From the NCBI GenBank assembly GCA_016938655.1, contig JAFGUG010000043.1:62001-126000 (forward strand): a DNA stretch of 64,000 bases, read 5' to 3'. Origin of the DNA: Thiotrichales bacterium. Its GTDB lineage: Bacteria > Pseudomonadota > Gammaproteobacteria > Thiomicrospirales > Thiomicrospiraceae. Positions 33,973 through 42,201 of the stretch are shown here, in pieces. The stretch's first letter is position 1, and each line of letters begins with the position of its first letter. Under the pieces are notes generated by a model that saw only the letters and a list, made by a program, of their open reading frames with translations, searched no databases and had not been told where the DNA came from. Made by a program: the position numbers and the translations under genes.

Positions 33973-34698
33973 TTAGTCGCGCAGTTTGCGTTGCCCAAAG
34001 CAGTAGTCGATGACGTTTTGAGGCACCGCATTTTGCATGCGTTGGGTGTCTAGGGTAAAGGTGCGATCTTGAGCGTTGTTGCGACCCTCGAGTTCAAATA
34101 CCAAAGGGGTTTGTTGTTTAACCGCCCGATTCAATAGGGCAAATGCGTCTTGCGCTTCGGAGGTGGTGCCCACTTTACGGAAAGCGGGCATCTCTATGTA
34201 GTTAAAGGTAAAGTGGTAGGTCATACCGAGCAGGCCTGCTGGGTTTTGAATATCGGTTTTAAAGTGTTTGGTGAGGTGTGCATTTTGCCCACCCACTGAG
34301 ACCTCCATGCGCTCTGAATCGCCGTCGGTTTTAATCTTAAGGTCGTGTTTTGTATCGTAGATGTAACCGTGCTTAGCGTATTTAGGTGAGTTGTTTTTGA
34401 AGCTGCCATCGCGCTCTTTTAAGTTGTCTTCGTGTTCTAAAAACTCAACTGAAAAGTTGGTAAAGAAGGGGCGACAGCGCCAAAAGAAGGCGGCTTGGGT
34501 TCGGTAGTCGGCCGGGATAAACAGAATATCGGCATCTTCCACTTTGTCGGTGAAGTCGTCATACACATACGACACCACAAATGAATCTTTTAAAAGACCC
34601 GTGCTCGGGTTTTCAATTAAAGTATCTTCGCCCGATTGAGCGTTAAAGCTGAAGCTGGCTAGGCCAGCGAGAATTAAAAAGCGCACTCTGTTATTCAT
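33973..34698 (-). CDS. Putative exported protein, unknown
   Basis: 241 residues with a signal peptide (NNRVRFLILAGLASFSFNAQSG, cleavage near residue 22). The mature part is polar, with a FFWRCRPFFTNFSVEFLEH stretch and a C-terminal YCFGQRKLRD. I do not recognise the family. It contains a full palindrome at 34230 encoding Ala-Gly-Leu-Leu. It lies on the - strand between smpB and ratA; a periplasmic or cell-surface location is likely. Confidence 0.75.
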   Translation of the reverse strand: MNNRVRFLILAGLASFSFNAQSGEDTLIENPSTGLLKDSFVVSYVYDDFTDKVEDADILFIPADYRTQAAFFWRCRPFFTNFSVEFLEHEDNLKERDGSFKNNSPKYAKHGYIYDTKHDLKIKTDGDSERMEVSVGGQNAHLTKHFKTDIQNPAGLLGMTYHFTFNYIEMPAFRKVGTTSEAQDAFALLNRAVKQQTPLVFELEGRNNAQDRTFTLDTQRMQNAVPQNVIDYCFGQRKLRD

Positions 34699-34793
34699 GT
34701 GTTTATCCTTTTTTGCATTTGATTATAACCGAATCATCCTAAATTAAAGTGTGAGCGTTTTGCTTTGGTATAATTTGACGCAACTTTTAACCG

Positions 34794-34821
34794 GCTCACT
34801 TATAAAAGTGAGCAGGCCTGC
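34794..34821 (+). repeat. Hairpin overlapping a dispersed palindrome before ratA
   Basis: GCTCACTT-ATAA-AAGTGAGC (34794-34813) is a perfect 8-bp stem. Its right arm overlaps GCAGGCCTGC (34812-34821), so two alternative folds compete in the ratA leader, 20 bases before the start codon. Confidence 0.7.
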
Positions 34822-34841
34822 TTAATATAAAACTGGTTTTT

Positions 34842-35273
34842 ATGAAGAAAATTTCCCGAACAGCCTTGTTGCCGTATTCGGCGCAACAAGTTTTTGATTT
34901 AGTCAACGATGTCGATGCGTACCCAGAGTTTCTGCCTTGGTGCGGTGGCTCAGAAGTGGTTTCTGCCTCGGATTCTGAAATGGTTGCTAAGGTGACCATT
35001 GCAAAAATGGGCATCAAACAGACCTTTGAAACCCGTAATCACATTGTGCCTGGCAAACGCATCGAGATGCATTTGGTAGACGGTCCTTTCAAGAGTTTAC
35101 GTGGTGAGTGGCAATTTAAAGCGTTGGATGTGGATGCCTGTAAAATTCAATTTGAAGTGGTGTTTGAGGTCAAAAGTGGTTTGTTAAATGCCGCGATTGG
35201 CCCCATTTTTGAGCAAATAGCTAATACATTTGTGGATTCGTTTTGTGAACGTGCTAAAAAAGTCTACGCTTAG
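34842..35273 (+). CDS. ratA: RatA-like START/polyketide-cyclase family protein (COQ10-like)
   Basis: 143 residues. It has ISRTALLPYSAQQVFDLVNDVDAYPEFLPWC, the family signature, and a C-terminal helix ANTFVDSFCERAKKVYA. E. coli RatA was described as a ribosome association toxin; relatives bind ubiquinone (COQ10). The gene pairs with rnfH and lies near smpB and bamE, as in many gammaproteobacteria. Its real role, quinone lipid handling or translation control, cannot be decided from sequence. Confidence 0.88.
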   Translation: MKKISRTALLPYSAQQVFDLVNDVDAYPEFLPWCGGSEVVSASDSEMVAKVTIAKMGIKQTFETRNHIVPGKRIEMHLVDGPFKSLRGEWQFKALDVDACKIQFEVVFEVKSGLLNAAIGPIFEQIANTFVDSFCERAKKVYA

Positions 35274-35290
35274 ATGAGTTTGGAGAGAGT

Positions 35291-35578
35291 ATGAAAATAG
35301 AGATTGCTTATGCGCCTTTAGAGGAGCAGTTTATTTTTGTGGAAGAGGTGCCAGAGGGATGCACCGTTGAAGAAGCCTTAGCGCAGTCAAAACTACTGCA
35401 AGAGTTTCCGGATTTAAACACCGATAAGGTGGGTATTTTTGGAAGAGTGGTCGATAAGAGTTTGGTGCTGCGAGAGTTAGATCGTATTGAAGTGTATCGC
35501 CCACTCAAGGTTGATCCACGTGATCGTCGTCGTAAAAATGTGGAAGATGAACGTAAACTGCAAAAGCAGGGCGCTTAA
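35291..35578 (+). CDS. rnfH: RnfH family ubiquitin-like protein
   Basis: 95 residues with IEIAYAPLEEQFIFVEEVPEGCTVEEAL, VGIFGRVVDKSLVLRELDRIEVYRPL and the ending KVDPRDRRRKNVEDE, all typical of RnfH (beta-grasp fold). It follows ratA by 17 bases with a GGAGAG site. The E. coli pair ratA-ratB is the same arrangement. Confidence 0.92.
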   Translation: MKIEIAYAPLEEQFIFVEEVPEGCTVEEALAQSKLLQEFPDLNTDKVGIFGRVVDKSLVLRELDRIEVYRPLKVDPRDRRRKNVEDERKLQKQGA

Positions 35579-35679
35579 TTATGGGGTGCATTGGCTAATA
35601 TAGCGTGCACTGGCTAAGTGACATGTGCGTTGAGTTAAACGTTGCAACTTAGCCTGGTTGTTTGAAAATTGGGTCGTGA

Positions 35680-36096
35680 TTAACGAACGATTTCAATTGG
35701 CTCGTTTGAAAGTGTCCAAGCGCTAATCATATCGTCCTCATCAAACACTATCTCTAAACGTTTGACAGCATCAGGGTGCAGGGTTTTGTCTGAGGTGTAA
35801 TAGGCGTATGACCAAAGTTTTGGGTTGAATGGGTTTTCGCCAAGCGGTGGCCCAAACAGTTGACGCGCTTGGGTTTTGGTTAAACCGGCTTGAATGAGCG
35901 CAATATTCTCTTGAGAGATAATGGTACCCTGCGTGAGTGGGGCTTTGTATGGCTCCAGAATAGAACAGCCGCTTAGCCCGGTTATTAGGGCTGCGGACAA
36001 GCCGCTTGCCATGAGTAAACGCACCGCAGGCGAGCGACGCTTCGATGGCGTTTGTTGACTGACGGTTTTAGCGATAGGAGTCGGAATCATTTTCAT
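35680..36096 (-). CDS. bamE: Outer membrane assembly lipoprotein BamE
   Basis: 138 residues. The lipobox is LSGC (about residues 41-44) after an unusually long charged N-terminus; a start nearer the hydrophobic stretch is possible. The SmpA/OmlA domain includes GTIISQENIALIQAGLTKTQARQLFGPP and WSYAYYTSDK. BamE is part of the Bam complex that inserts outer membrane proteins. It is divergent from fur. Confidence 0.9.
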   Translation of the reverse strand: MKMIPTPIAKTVSQQTPSKRRSPAVRLLMASGLSAALITGLSGCSILEPYKAPLTQGTIISQENIALIQAGLTKTQARQLFGPPLGENPFNPKLWSYAYYTSDKTLHPDAVKRLEIVFDEDDMISAWTLSNEPIEIVR

Positions 36097-36130
36097 TTCT
36101 ATTCTATTTGCCCTAAAAATCGTTTATTAT

Positions 36131-36163
36131 ACACGCTTATAAACGTGTGGTCTGATCTCAGAC
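36131..36163. promoter_or_regulatory. Two dyads in the bamE-fur divergent promoter region
   Basis: ACACG-N8-CGTGT (36131-36148) and GTCTGA-TC-TCAGAC (36150-36163) lie side by side 33 bases before the fur start. They do not match the GATAATGATAATCATTATC Fur box, so autoregulation by Fur is not evident. Confidence 0.4.
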
Positions 36164-36195
36164 GCAATAATAACGTGTAAATCATTGAGGTTCAA

Positions 36196-36606
36196 ATGAG
36201 CGGAGCGAATCTAAAAAAAGTAGGTTTAAAAGTCACCTTACCCCGTCTGAAAATTTTAGAGATCTTAGAGCGTGCAGGCGATGATCATCACCTGACGGCA
36301 GAAGACGTTTATAAGCTGTTGTTAGAGCAAGATGAAGAGGTCGGGTTAGCCACCGTTTACCGCGTGTTAACTCAGTTTGAACAAGCCGGTATTGTGCGCC
36401 GTTTGAACTTTGAAAATAACATCTCAAATTTTGAACTGGATACTGGCGACAATCATGACCATTTGGTTTGCTTAAAAACCAGTAAGGTTAAAGAGTTTGT
36501 AGACCCGGTGATTGAAGAGCGTATTCAAGAGATTGCCAAAGAGAATGGCTATGATTTGTCTGGCCACAGCTTGGTCATTTATGGAACCTTAACCAACGAA
36601 GCGTAA
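36196..36606 (+). CDS. fur: Ferric uptake regulator Fur
   Basis: 136 residues. The winged helix has AGLKVTLPRLKILEIL-like GLKVTLPRLKILEILE, HHLTAEDVYKLL and GLATVYRVLTQFEQAGIV. The metal site is NHDHLVC. The E. coli-type CxxC zinc pairs are absent (CLKTSK instead of CLDCGK, and no Cys tail), as in Pseudomonas Fur. It represses iron uptake genes when loaded with Fe2+. It is followed by a strong terminator. Confidence 0.94.
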   Translation: MSGANLKKVGLKVTLPRLKILEILERAGDDHHLTAEDVYKLLLEQDEEVGLATVYRVLTQFEQAGIVRRLNFENNISNFELDTGDNHDHLVCLKTSKVKEFVDPVIEERIQEIAKENGYDLSGHSLVIYGTLTNEA

Positions 36607-36632
36607 TCACGTTCGTTTGGTTTTAAGACACT

Positions 36633-36672
36633 AAAAAGCCGTTTATTCTGATAAAGAGTAAGCGGCTTTTTT
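36633..36672 (+). terminator. fur terminator
   Basis: AAAAAGCCG and CGGCTTTTTT close a stem with an AT-rich loop, 26 bases after the fur stop. Confidence 0.85.
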
Positions 36673-36725
36673 GTGTCTGTTATTTGTCCCTGTTCATTGC
36701 ACTAATTGCCATTAAGTGCACGTTA

Positions 36726-36752
36726 AAAAGTTAGCAGGCCTGCTGACTTTTT
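36726..36752. repeat. Long form of the dispersed palindrome
   Basis: AAAAAGT-TAGCAGGCCTGCTG-ACTTTTT: the GCAGGCCTGC core (36734-36743) is extended by AAAAAGT/ACTTTTT arms to an almost complete 27-base inverted repeat, terminator-like on both strands. Confidence 0.85.
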
Positions 36753-36791
36753 AACAAGCTTTTACGAATGTGCCAGCACATTGATAAAGCG

Positions 36792-37130
36792 TTAAATAAC
36801 CTCCACGCTTGTTTGAGCAGTTTGTTTATTGATAGAGAAGCGCATTTCGCAATACTCGGTCTGTTCATCGGTGGGTGAGGGGTCATCCGAGCAACTGCAA
36901 CCGGCTATAATCCCTTTATAAAACACGCCGGTTTTAATTTCTAAATACTCAGCGGTTTCCGTGCTAACAGAAACCATCACCCTAAAGCCTTCAGCCACCG
37001 CATAGCTTGACCAACGCAAACCTTGTTGTAGCGGAAGGTCGTGACCATAGAGGGCTTCAACTTCTTTGATAAAAACGGCTTTAAAGTCGTCGGTATTCCA
37101 AGCGTTGAGGGCATTAGGCAGGGTAATCAA
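36792..37130 (-). CDS. Conserved-looking hypothetical protein, 112 aa
   Basis: 112 residues without signal or membrane helix. It starts ITLPNALNAWNTDDFKAVF, has LPLQQGLRWSSYAVAEGFRVMV, and carries a CSCSDDP cysteine cluster and a later EYCEMRF. The Cys residues might bind a metal. The family is not recognised. It is 120 bases from the aminotransferase gene on the same strand and could be its downstream partner. Confidence 0.7.
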   Translation of the reverse strand: MITLPNALNAWNTDDFKAVFIKEVEALYGHDLPLQQGLRWSSYAVAEGFRVMVSVSTETAEYLEIKTGVFYKGIIAGCSCSDDPSPTDEQTEYCEMRFSINKQTAQTSVEVI

Positions 37131-37250
37131 AATGACTTTTCCTATACTATTCTAGACAATAAAAAACCACTTGTTTGAACGGAGTACGTGCAAATCAAGT
37201 GGTTCTATTTTAACGAATTGGTTATTGATTCGTGAGGTATTACTTAAGAA

Positions 37251-38369
37251 CTATTTTTTGCCTAGGACATCTTTCAACGCCGCTAAGCAGAACAGAATGT
37301 TCTCTTCTGTAGCTGAGAAGCCCATGGTTCCAATTCGCCAAACCTTGCCGGCAAAGTCACCCAATCCTGAGCCAATCTCAAGGTTGTACTTGGTTAGCAG
37401 TTCGCTTCGAACGGCGGCATCATCGACGCCCTCTGGAATCCAAACTGAGTTAAGTTGTGGCAAACGAACCGATTCGTCAACCAAGAACTTAATGCCCATC
37501 TCCTCTAGACCCACTTTGAGTTTGTTGTGCATGGCACGATGACGTGCGTGGGCATTTTCAAGCCCTTCTTCTTTTAACATAACCAGTGATTCATGCAGTG
37601 CATAAAGCGTGTTCACTGGAGCAGTGTGGTGGTAAGCGCGTTTTGCCCCTTGCCCCCAATAGCCCATAACAAGGTTTAAGTCTAAGAACCAACTTTGTAC
37701 TTTGGTTTTACGGTTACGAACCTTATCCAGTGCCGCTTCATTAAAACTGACGGGTGACAGGCCTGGTACGCAAGAAAGACATTTTTGAGTCCCTGAGTAA
37801 ATTGAATCCACGCCCCATTCGTCCACTTTAAGTTCTACTCCCCCTAAAGAGGTAACCGCATCCACAATCGTTAAACAGTTGTGTTTGTGAGCAATCTCAC
37901 AAATGGTTTTAACATCTGAACACGCGCCGGTTGACGTTTCGGCGTGAACAAACGCCACAATTTTTGCGTCAGGATTGGCAACTAAAGCCGCTTCGACTTT
38001 CTCAGGAGAGACCGCGGTTCCCCAGTCGTCTTTTACTTCTACACAGGTTCCGCCACAACGCTCAACGTTTTCACGCATGCGGTTACCAAATACACCGTTA
38101 ATACACACAATCACCTTGTCACCTGGTTCGACTAGGTTAGCAAAACAGGTTTCCATTCCCGCAGAACCCGGAGCCGAAACCGGCATGGTCATTGGGTTTT
38201 TAGTTTGAAACGCATACTGAAGCATGGCTTTAACTTCATCCATCATGCGGATAAATTCAGGGTCTAAGTGGCCAATCGTTGGACGCGCCATCGCAGATAA
38301 AATGCGTGGGTGAACGTCAGAAGGACCAGGGCCCATTAGGGTGCGAACAGGTGGGTTGAATGATTGCAT
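37251..38369 (-). CDS. Alanine/serine-glyoxylate aminotransferase family protein
   Basis: 372 residues, PLP-dependent class V. It has [16 protein letters not shown] at the start, [26 protein letters not shown] and the PLP lysine in [10 protein letters not shown], then [16 protein letters not shown]. Such enzymes convert glyoxylate to glycine using serine or alanine. It is divergent from glcDEF-fhs, which makes and uses the same intermediates, so it is very probably the transaminase of the glycolate salvage route. A phosphoserine or purine-catabolic role (PucG) is less likely here. Confidence 0.9.
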   Translation of the reverse strand: MQSFNPPVRTLMGPGPSDVHPRILSAMARPTIGHLDPEFIRMMDEVKAMLQYAFQTKNPMTMPVSAPGSAGMETCFANLVEPGDKVIVCINGVFGNRMRENVERCGGTCVEVKDDWGTAVSPEKVEAALVANPDAKIVAFVHAETSTGACSDVKTICEIAHKHNCLTIVDAVTSLGGVELKVDEWGVDSIYSGTQKCLSCVPGLSPVSFNEAALDKVRNRKTKVQSWFLDLNLVMGYWGQGAKRAYHHTAPVNTLYALHESLVMLKEEGLENAHARHRAMHNKLKVGLEEMGIKFLVDESVRLPQLNSVWIPEGVDDAAVRSELLTKYNLEIGSGLGDFAGKVWRIGTMGFSATEENILFCLAALKDVLGKK

Positions 38370-38474
38370 AGTGTCTTATTTCCTCTTAGCGCGTTGCTCT
38401 AGATTGCCAATTAAAGCGTACTTTAATAATAATTCCGAGCATTATACTAGGTTAATTGAAAAATTCCATGAAAC

Positions 38475-38488
38475 TTGATTTAAATCAA
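38475..38488. promoter_or_regulatory. Perfect FNR-type box at the glcD promoter
   Basis: TTGAT-TTAA-ATCAA matches the FNR/Anr consensus TTGAT-N4-ATCAA exactly. It lies 2 bases before a TATAAT -10 box (38491-38496), so it covers the -35/-10 spacer, a position expected for repression. Confidence 0.7.
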
Positions 38489-38490
38489 TT

Positions 38491-38496
38491 TATAAT
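38491..38496 (+). promoter_or_regulatory. -10 box of glcD, near-leaderless transcript
   Basis: A perfect TATAAT ends 8 bases before the glcD ATG, so the RNA should start at about 38502-38505. No ribosome site precedes the ATG (CGGTTTCC), which fits a leaderless mRNA. The -35 region is weak. Confidence 0.5.
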
Positions 38497-38504
38497 CGGT
38501 TTCC

Positions 38505-39941
38505 ATGACTATTATTCAACAACTAAAAACCGCGTTTCCAGTTGGTAGCGTGATCTCAGACACAGAGCAGTGTTCTCCTTACGAGTGTGATGGTTTGTCC
38601 GCTTATCGAGAGAAGCCCTTGGCGGTGGTGTTACCGAGCAGTATTGAAGAGGTAAAAACGGCTTTACAGATCTGTAAACAAAATCACGTTCCCGTTATTA
38701 CTCGAGGTTCTGGAACCGGTTTGGCGGGCGGTGCTTTGCCACTCAAAGATGGCATTGTCTTGGGTTTATCTAAGATGAATAAAATCCTTAAGATTGACCC
38801 GCTTGCCAGAACGGCGGTGTTGCAACCTGGCGTACGCAATATCTCAGTGTCGCAAGCGGTGGAGCCTTACGGTCTTTACTATGCGCCAGACCCTTCCTCA
38901 CAAGTTGCCTGTTCGATTGGGGGCAACGTCGCTGAAAACTCCGGCGGCGTGCACTGTCTTAAATACGGTTTAACCGTTCACAATGTTCTCTCAATTACCA
39001 TCATTGACATGGATGGTCATGTCTCGGTTTTAGATGAAAAAGACGATGGGATTGACCTTCTGGCTTTAATGAACGGCTCAGAAGGACTGCTTGGGGTGAT
39101 TGTTGAGGTTAAGGTGAAGTTACTGCCTAAACCCGATACCGCACAATTAGTGATGGCGGGCTTTGATACGGTCACTCAATGTGCCGATGCCGTGACCAGC
39201 GTGCTCGAGCAAGGCATTATTCCCGCCGGTTTAGAGATGATGGACCGTTTCTCCATTAAGGCGGCAGAAGAGTATGCGAAAGTCGGCTATCCATTGGATG
39301 CAGAAGCTTTGTTGTTGTGTGAAGTCGATGGCAGTTTTGACCAAGTGAAAGTCGATACGCAACGCATTACCGATATCTTAAAGCGGGGTGGGGCAACCAC
39401 CATTCGGGTTTCACAAAACGAAGAGGAGCGCATTGCGTTATGGCAAGGGCGTAAAAATGCCTTTCCAGCTGTGGGACGCTTCTCTCCCGATTACTACTGC
39501 ATGGACGGCACGATTCCACGTAAACAACTCGCCTTTGTTTTAGAGCAAATTGACGCGCTCTCCAAAAAATACCAGTTGGAAGTCGCCAATGTTTTTCACG
39601 CTGGCGATGGTAATTTGCACCCGCTGATTCTCTACGATGCAAACAAACCGGGCGAACTGCAACAGACCGAGAAGTTTGGTGGAGAAATTTTAAAACTCTG
39701 TTTAGATGTGGGCGGCACCATTACCGGTGAACATGGCGCGGGCATCGAAAAACTTGACTCAATGTGCCATCAGTTTCCTGAACCCGAATTGAAAATATTC
39801 CATGCCATTAAAGCGGTGTTTGATGACTCAGGCCTGCTCAATCCCGGCAAAGCGATTCCAACTTTACATCGTTGTGCGGAAGTGGGTCAGATGCATGTTC
39901 ATAACAATAACCTACCGTTTCCAGAATTGGAGCGTTTTTAA
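38505..39941 (+). CDS. glcD: Glycolate oxidase subunit GlcD
   Basis: 478 residues, FAD-linked oxidase (FAD_binding_4 plus FAD-oxidase_C). It has VPVITRGSGTGLAGGALPL, DPSSQVACSIGGNVAENSGG and a C-terminal HAGDGNLHP plus GGTITGEHGAGIEK. It oxidises glycolate to glyoxylate with GlcE and GlcF. It begins the operon and lies divergently from the aminotransferase. Its ATG overlaps no ribosome site. Confidence 0.94.
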   Translation: MTIIQQLKTAFPVGSVISDTEQCSPYECDGLSAYREKPLAVVLPSSIEEVKTALQICKQNHVPVITRGSGTGLAGGALPLKDGIVLGLSKMNKILKIDPLARTAVLQPGVRNISVSQAVEPYGLYYAPDPSSQVACSIGGNVAENSGGVHCLKYGLTVHNVLSITIIDMDGHVSVLDEKDDGIDLLALMNGSEGLLGVIVEVKVKLLPKPDTAQLVMAGFDTVTQCADAVTSVLEQGIIPAGLEMMDRFSIKAAEEYAKVGYPLDAEALLLCEVDGSFDQVKVDTQRITDILKRGGATTIRVSQNEEERIALWQGRKNAFPAVGRFSPDYYCMDGTIPRKQLAFVLEQIDALSKKYQLEVANVFHAGDGNLHPLILYDANKPGELQQTEKFGGEILKLCLDVGGTITGEHGAGIEKLDSMCHQFPEPELKIFHAIKAVFDDSGLLNPGKAIPTLHRCAEVGQMHVHNNNLPFPELERF

Positions 39942-40897
39942 TGACCGATCCGTTTACCCAGCACCTATCTGAACAAATCAAACAGGCGGCCGTGGATAAA
40001 ACCCTGCTGCAAATCACCGGCAGCCGCAGCAAAGTGCCATTGGCGTCTGACACTCAAGAGATCAATATGCTTGCCCATGCCGGCATTGTGAATTACGAAC
40101 CCTCTGAGCTGGTGGTGACGGTGAAATCTGGTACGAAACTCACCGACTTAACGGCAACCTTAGCGGAACACAATCAAATGCTGGCGTTTGAACCGCCTAA
40201 CTACGGCGACTCCACCATCGGCGGGACATACGCCTGTGCCTTAACCGGCCCATCTCGTCCGTTTCGTGGCGTACTGCGTGACTTTGTTTTAGGCACTAAA
40301 ATGGTCGACGGTCAAGGTCAGCCGCTGACGTTTGGTGGGCAGATGATTAAAAACGTAGCCGGTTATGATGTGTCGCGCATGATGGCCGGTTCAAAAGGCT
40401 CCATGGCGGTGATTACCGAGCTCAGTTTAAAAGTGATGCCGTTGGTTGAAGAGGTGACCTACTGCAAAACCATGCCAGAAACCGAAGCCATTCTGTTAAT
40501 GAATAAAATGGCGGGCACCACCTTACCGCTCTCGGGCTGTGCTTATTATGAAGGTACGTTTTTTTACCGCGTGTTTGGTGAGCATCCCAAGCAAGATGCG
40601 ACGCTTTGCGATAATAATATCTGGCTCATTCTGAATCCATTTCAACCCAAGCTTGAAGCCAATCAAAAGCTCTGGAGAGTCGATACGGAAGGGCCTGCGC
40701 CGTCTATTCCTAATACTTTGGCGGTGGGAATGTGTGGTCAACGTCGTTGGGTGCTGAGTGATGAGCCGCCGGCACCTTATTCGACCCAGTGGCAAAGCTA
40801 TTTTGCGCCACGTGATCGAGACACAGCACCCGTGGCCAAACTCAAAAAAGGCTTAAAAAACGTATTTGATCCGCACCATGTCTTTAAAACATTGTAG
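39941..40897 (+). CDS. glcE: Glycolate oxidase subunit GlcE
   Basis: 318 residues, a second FAD-binding subunit. It has ELVVTVKSGTKLTDLTATLAEHNQML, FEPPNYGDSTIGGTYACALTGPSRPF and GGQMIKNVAGYDVSRMMAGSKG. The start overlaps the glcD stop (TAATG). It lacks the oxidase C-terminal domain, as usual for GlcE. Confidence 0.93.
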   Translation: MTDPFTQHLSEQIKQAAVDKTLLQITGSRSKVPLASDTQEINMLAHAGIVNYEPSELVVTVKSGTKLTDLTATLAEHNQMLAFEPPNYGDSTIGGTYACALTGPSRPFRGVLRDFVLGTKMVDGQGQPLTFGGQMIKNVAGYDVSRMMAGSKGSMAVITELSLKVMPLVEEVTYCKTMPETEAILLMNKMAGTTLPLSGCAYYEGTFFYRVFGEHPKQDATLCDNNIWLILNPFQPKLEANQKLWRVDTEGPAPSIPNTLAVGMCGQRRWVLSDEPPAPYSTQWQSYFAPRDRDTAPVAKLKKGLKNVFDPHHVFKTL

Positions 40898-40972
40898 TCG
40901 AAGTGGCAAAATCATAACGTGATTCGATTAAATTAAAAACACTCATAAGCAGTCAAAACAACCAAGAGCCCT

Positions 40973-42157
40973 ATGCAAACTCATATCCCTGTTGATTTAC
41001 TCAAAACCGAAAAAGGCAAAACCGCCGATAAGATTTTACGCTCTTGTGTGCATTGTGGTTTTTGTCTGTCTGCCTGTCCAACCTACGGTATTTTGGGTGA
41101 CGAACTCGATTCACCTCGGGGCAGAATTTACCTGATTAAAAACGCCCTTGAAGGCAAGCAAGTGACCAAAAACTCGTTGGTGCACTTGGATCGTTGTTTA
41201 ACCTGTCGTTCTTGTGAAACCACCTGCCCATCTGGGGTTGAGTATGCACACCTGTTAGACATTGGTCGAGAGTTTATCGAAGAGAAAAGTCCACGCTCAT
41301 TGCCTCAACGCGTAATGCGTTGGAGTGTGCGTAAAACCCTGACCTCGCCAACGGTATTTAATACCCTGACCACGCTTTGGCCATTTGCTAAGCACGCTCC
41401 TGCGAACCCAAAATTAAAACAGTTGGTTAAAGCCGCTGCCAATAAGCCATACCCAAAACAGGTATTACTCATCTCTGGCTGTGTTCAGCCAGCATTGGCA
41501 CCGAACATTAATTTAGCCACCATTAATGTGTTGCATAAATTAGGGATTGGCGTGATTGAAACGCCTCAAGAACAATGTTGTGGGGCGGTTGATCATCATT
41601 TGTCGGGGGCAGAAGATGCGTTGCTTAAGGTGAAACGTAATATCGACGCTTGGTTATCAGAACTGGAACATGGTGCAGAAGCGATTATTTCAAACACCAG
41701 TGGTTGTGGTGTGATGATCAAAGACTACGCGCACCTGTTAAGAAAAGATAAGCAGTACGCTAAAAAAGCCCAACGCATTGTTGAACACACCATGGATATC
41801 TCTGAGTATTTAGTGAAACAAGATTTAAGTCAATTTAAACGCCCAGAAAATGCAGATGTGGTGTTCCATTCACCCTGCACTTTGCAGCACGGTCAAAAGT
41901 TAGCAGGCCTGGTGGAAAAAACCTTAATCGAGTTAGGTTTTCAGTTGAGTCCTGTGCAAGATGCACACCTTTGTTGTGGCTCAGCGGGCACTTATTCACT
42001 GTTTCAAAAGAAACTGGCGACTGAGTTACGAGATAACAAACTTACCAATCTCTTGGCCAACCAGCCTGAGATCATAGCCACCGCCAATATTGGTTGTCTA
42101 ATGCACTTGCAATCGGGAACCGATAAACCCGTTAAACACTGGATAGAGCTACTTTAA
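40973..42157 (+). CDS. glcF: Glycolate oxidase iron-sulfur subunit GlcF
   Basis: 394 residues. It has two 4Fe-4S motifs, [12 protein letters not shown] and [12 protein letters not shown] (residues ~25-85), then two CCG domains ([11 protein letters not shown] and [11 protein letters not shown]). It passes electrons from GlcDE to the quinone pool. It follows glcE by 75 bases. A CAGGCCTG core lies at 41904. Confidence 0.95.
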   Translation: MQTHIPVDLLKTEKGKTADKILRSCVHCGFCLSACPTYGILGDELDSPRGRIYLIKNALEGKQVTKNSLVHLDRCLTCRSCETTCPSGVEYAHLLDIGREFIEEKSPRSLPQRVMRWSVRKTLTSPTVFNTLTTLWPFAKHAPANPKLKQLVKAAANKPYPKQVLLISGCVQPALAPNINLATINVLHKLGIGVIETPQEQCCGAVDHHLSGAEDALLKVKRNIDAWLSELEHGAEAIISNTSGCGVMIKDYAHLLRKDKQYAKKAQRIVEHTMDISEYLVKQDLSQFKRPENADVVFHSPCTLQHGQKLAGLVEKTLIELGFQLSPVQDAHLCCGSAGTYSLFQKKLATELRDNKLTNLLANQPEIIATANIGCLMHLQSGTDKPVKHWIELL

Positions 42158-42201
42158 TCGTTAACCAAAACTTGTCATCTTTGCCACAAAAGGAACCCGT
42201 T

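Noticed and set aside
36131-36163. Fur box at the fur promoter
   Set aside because: The dyads there do not resemble GATAATGATAATCATTATC.
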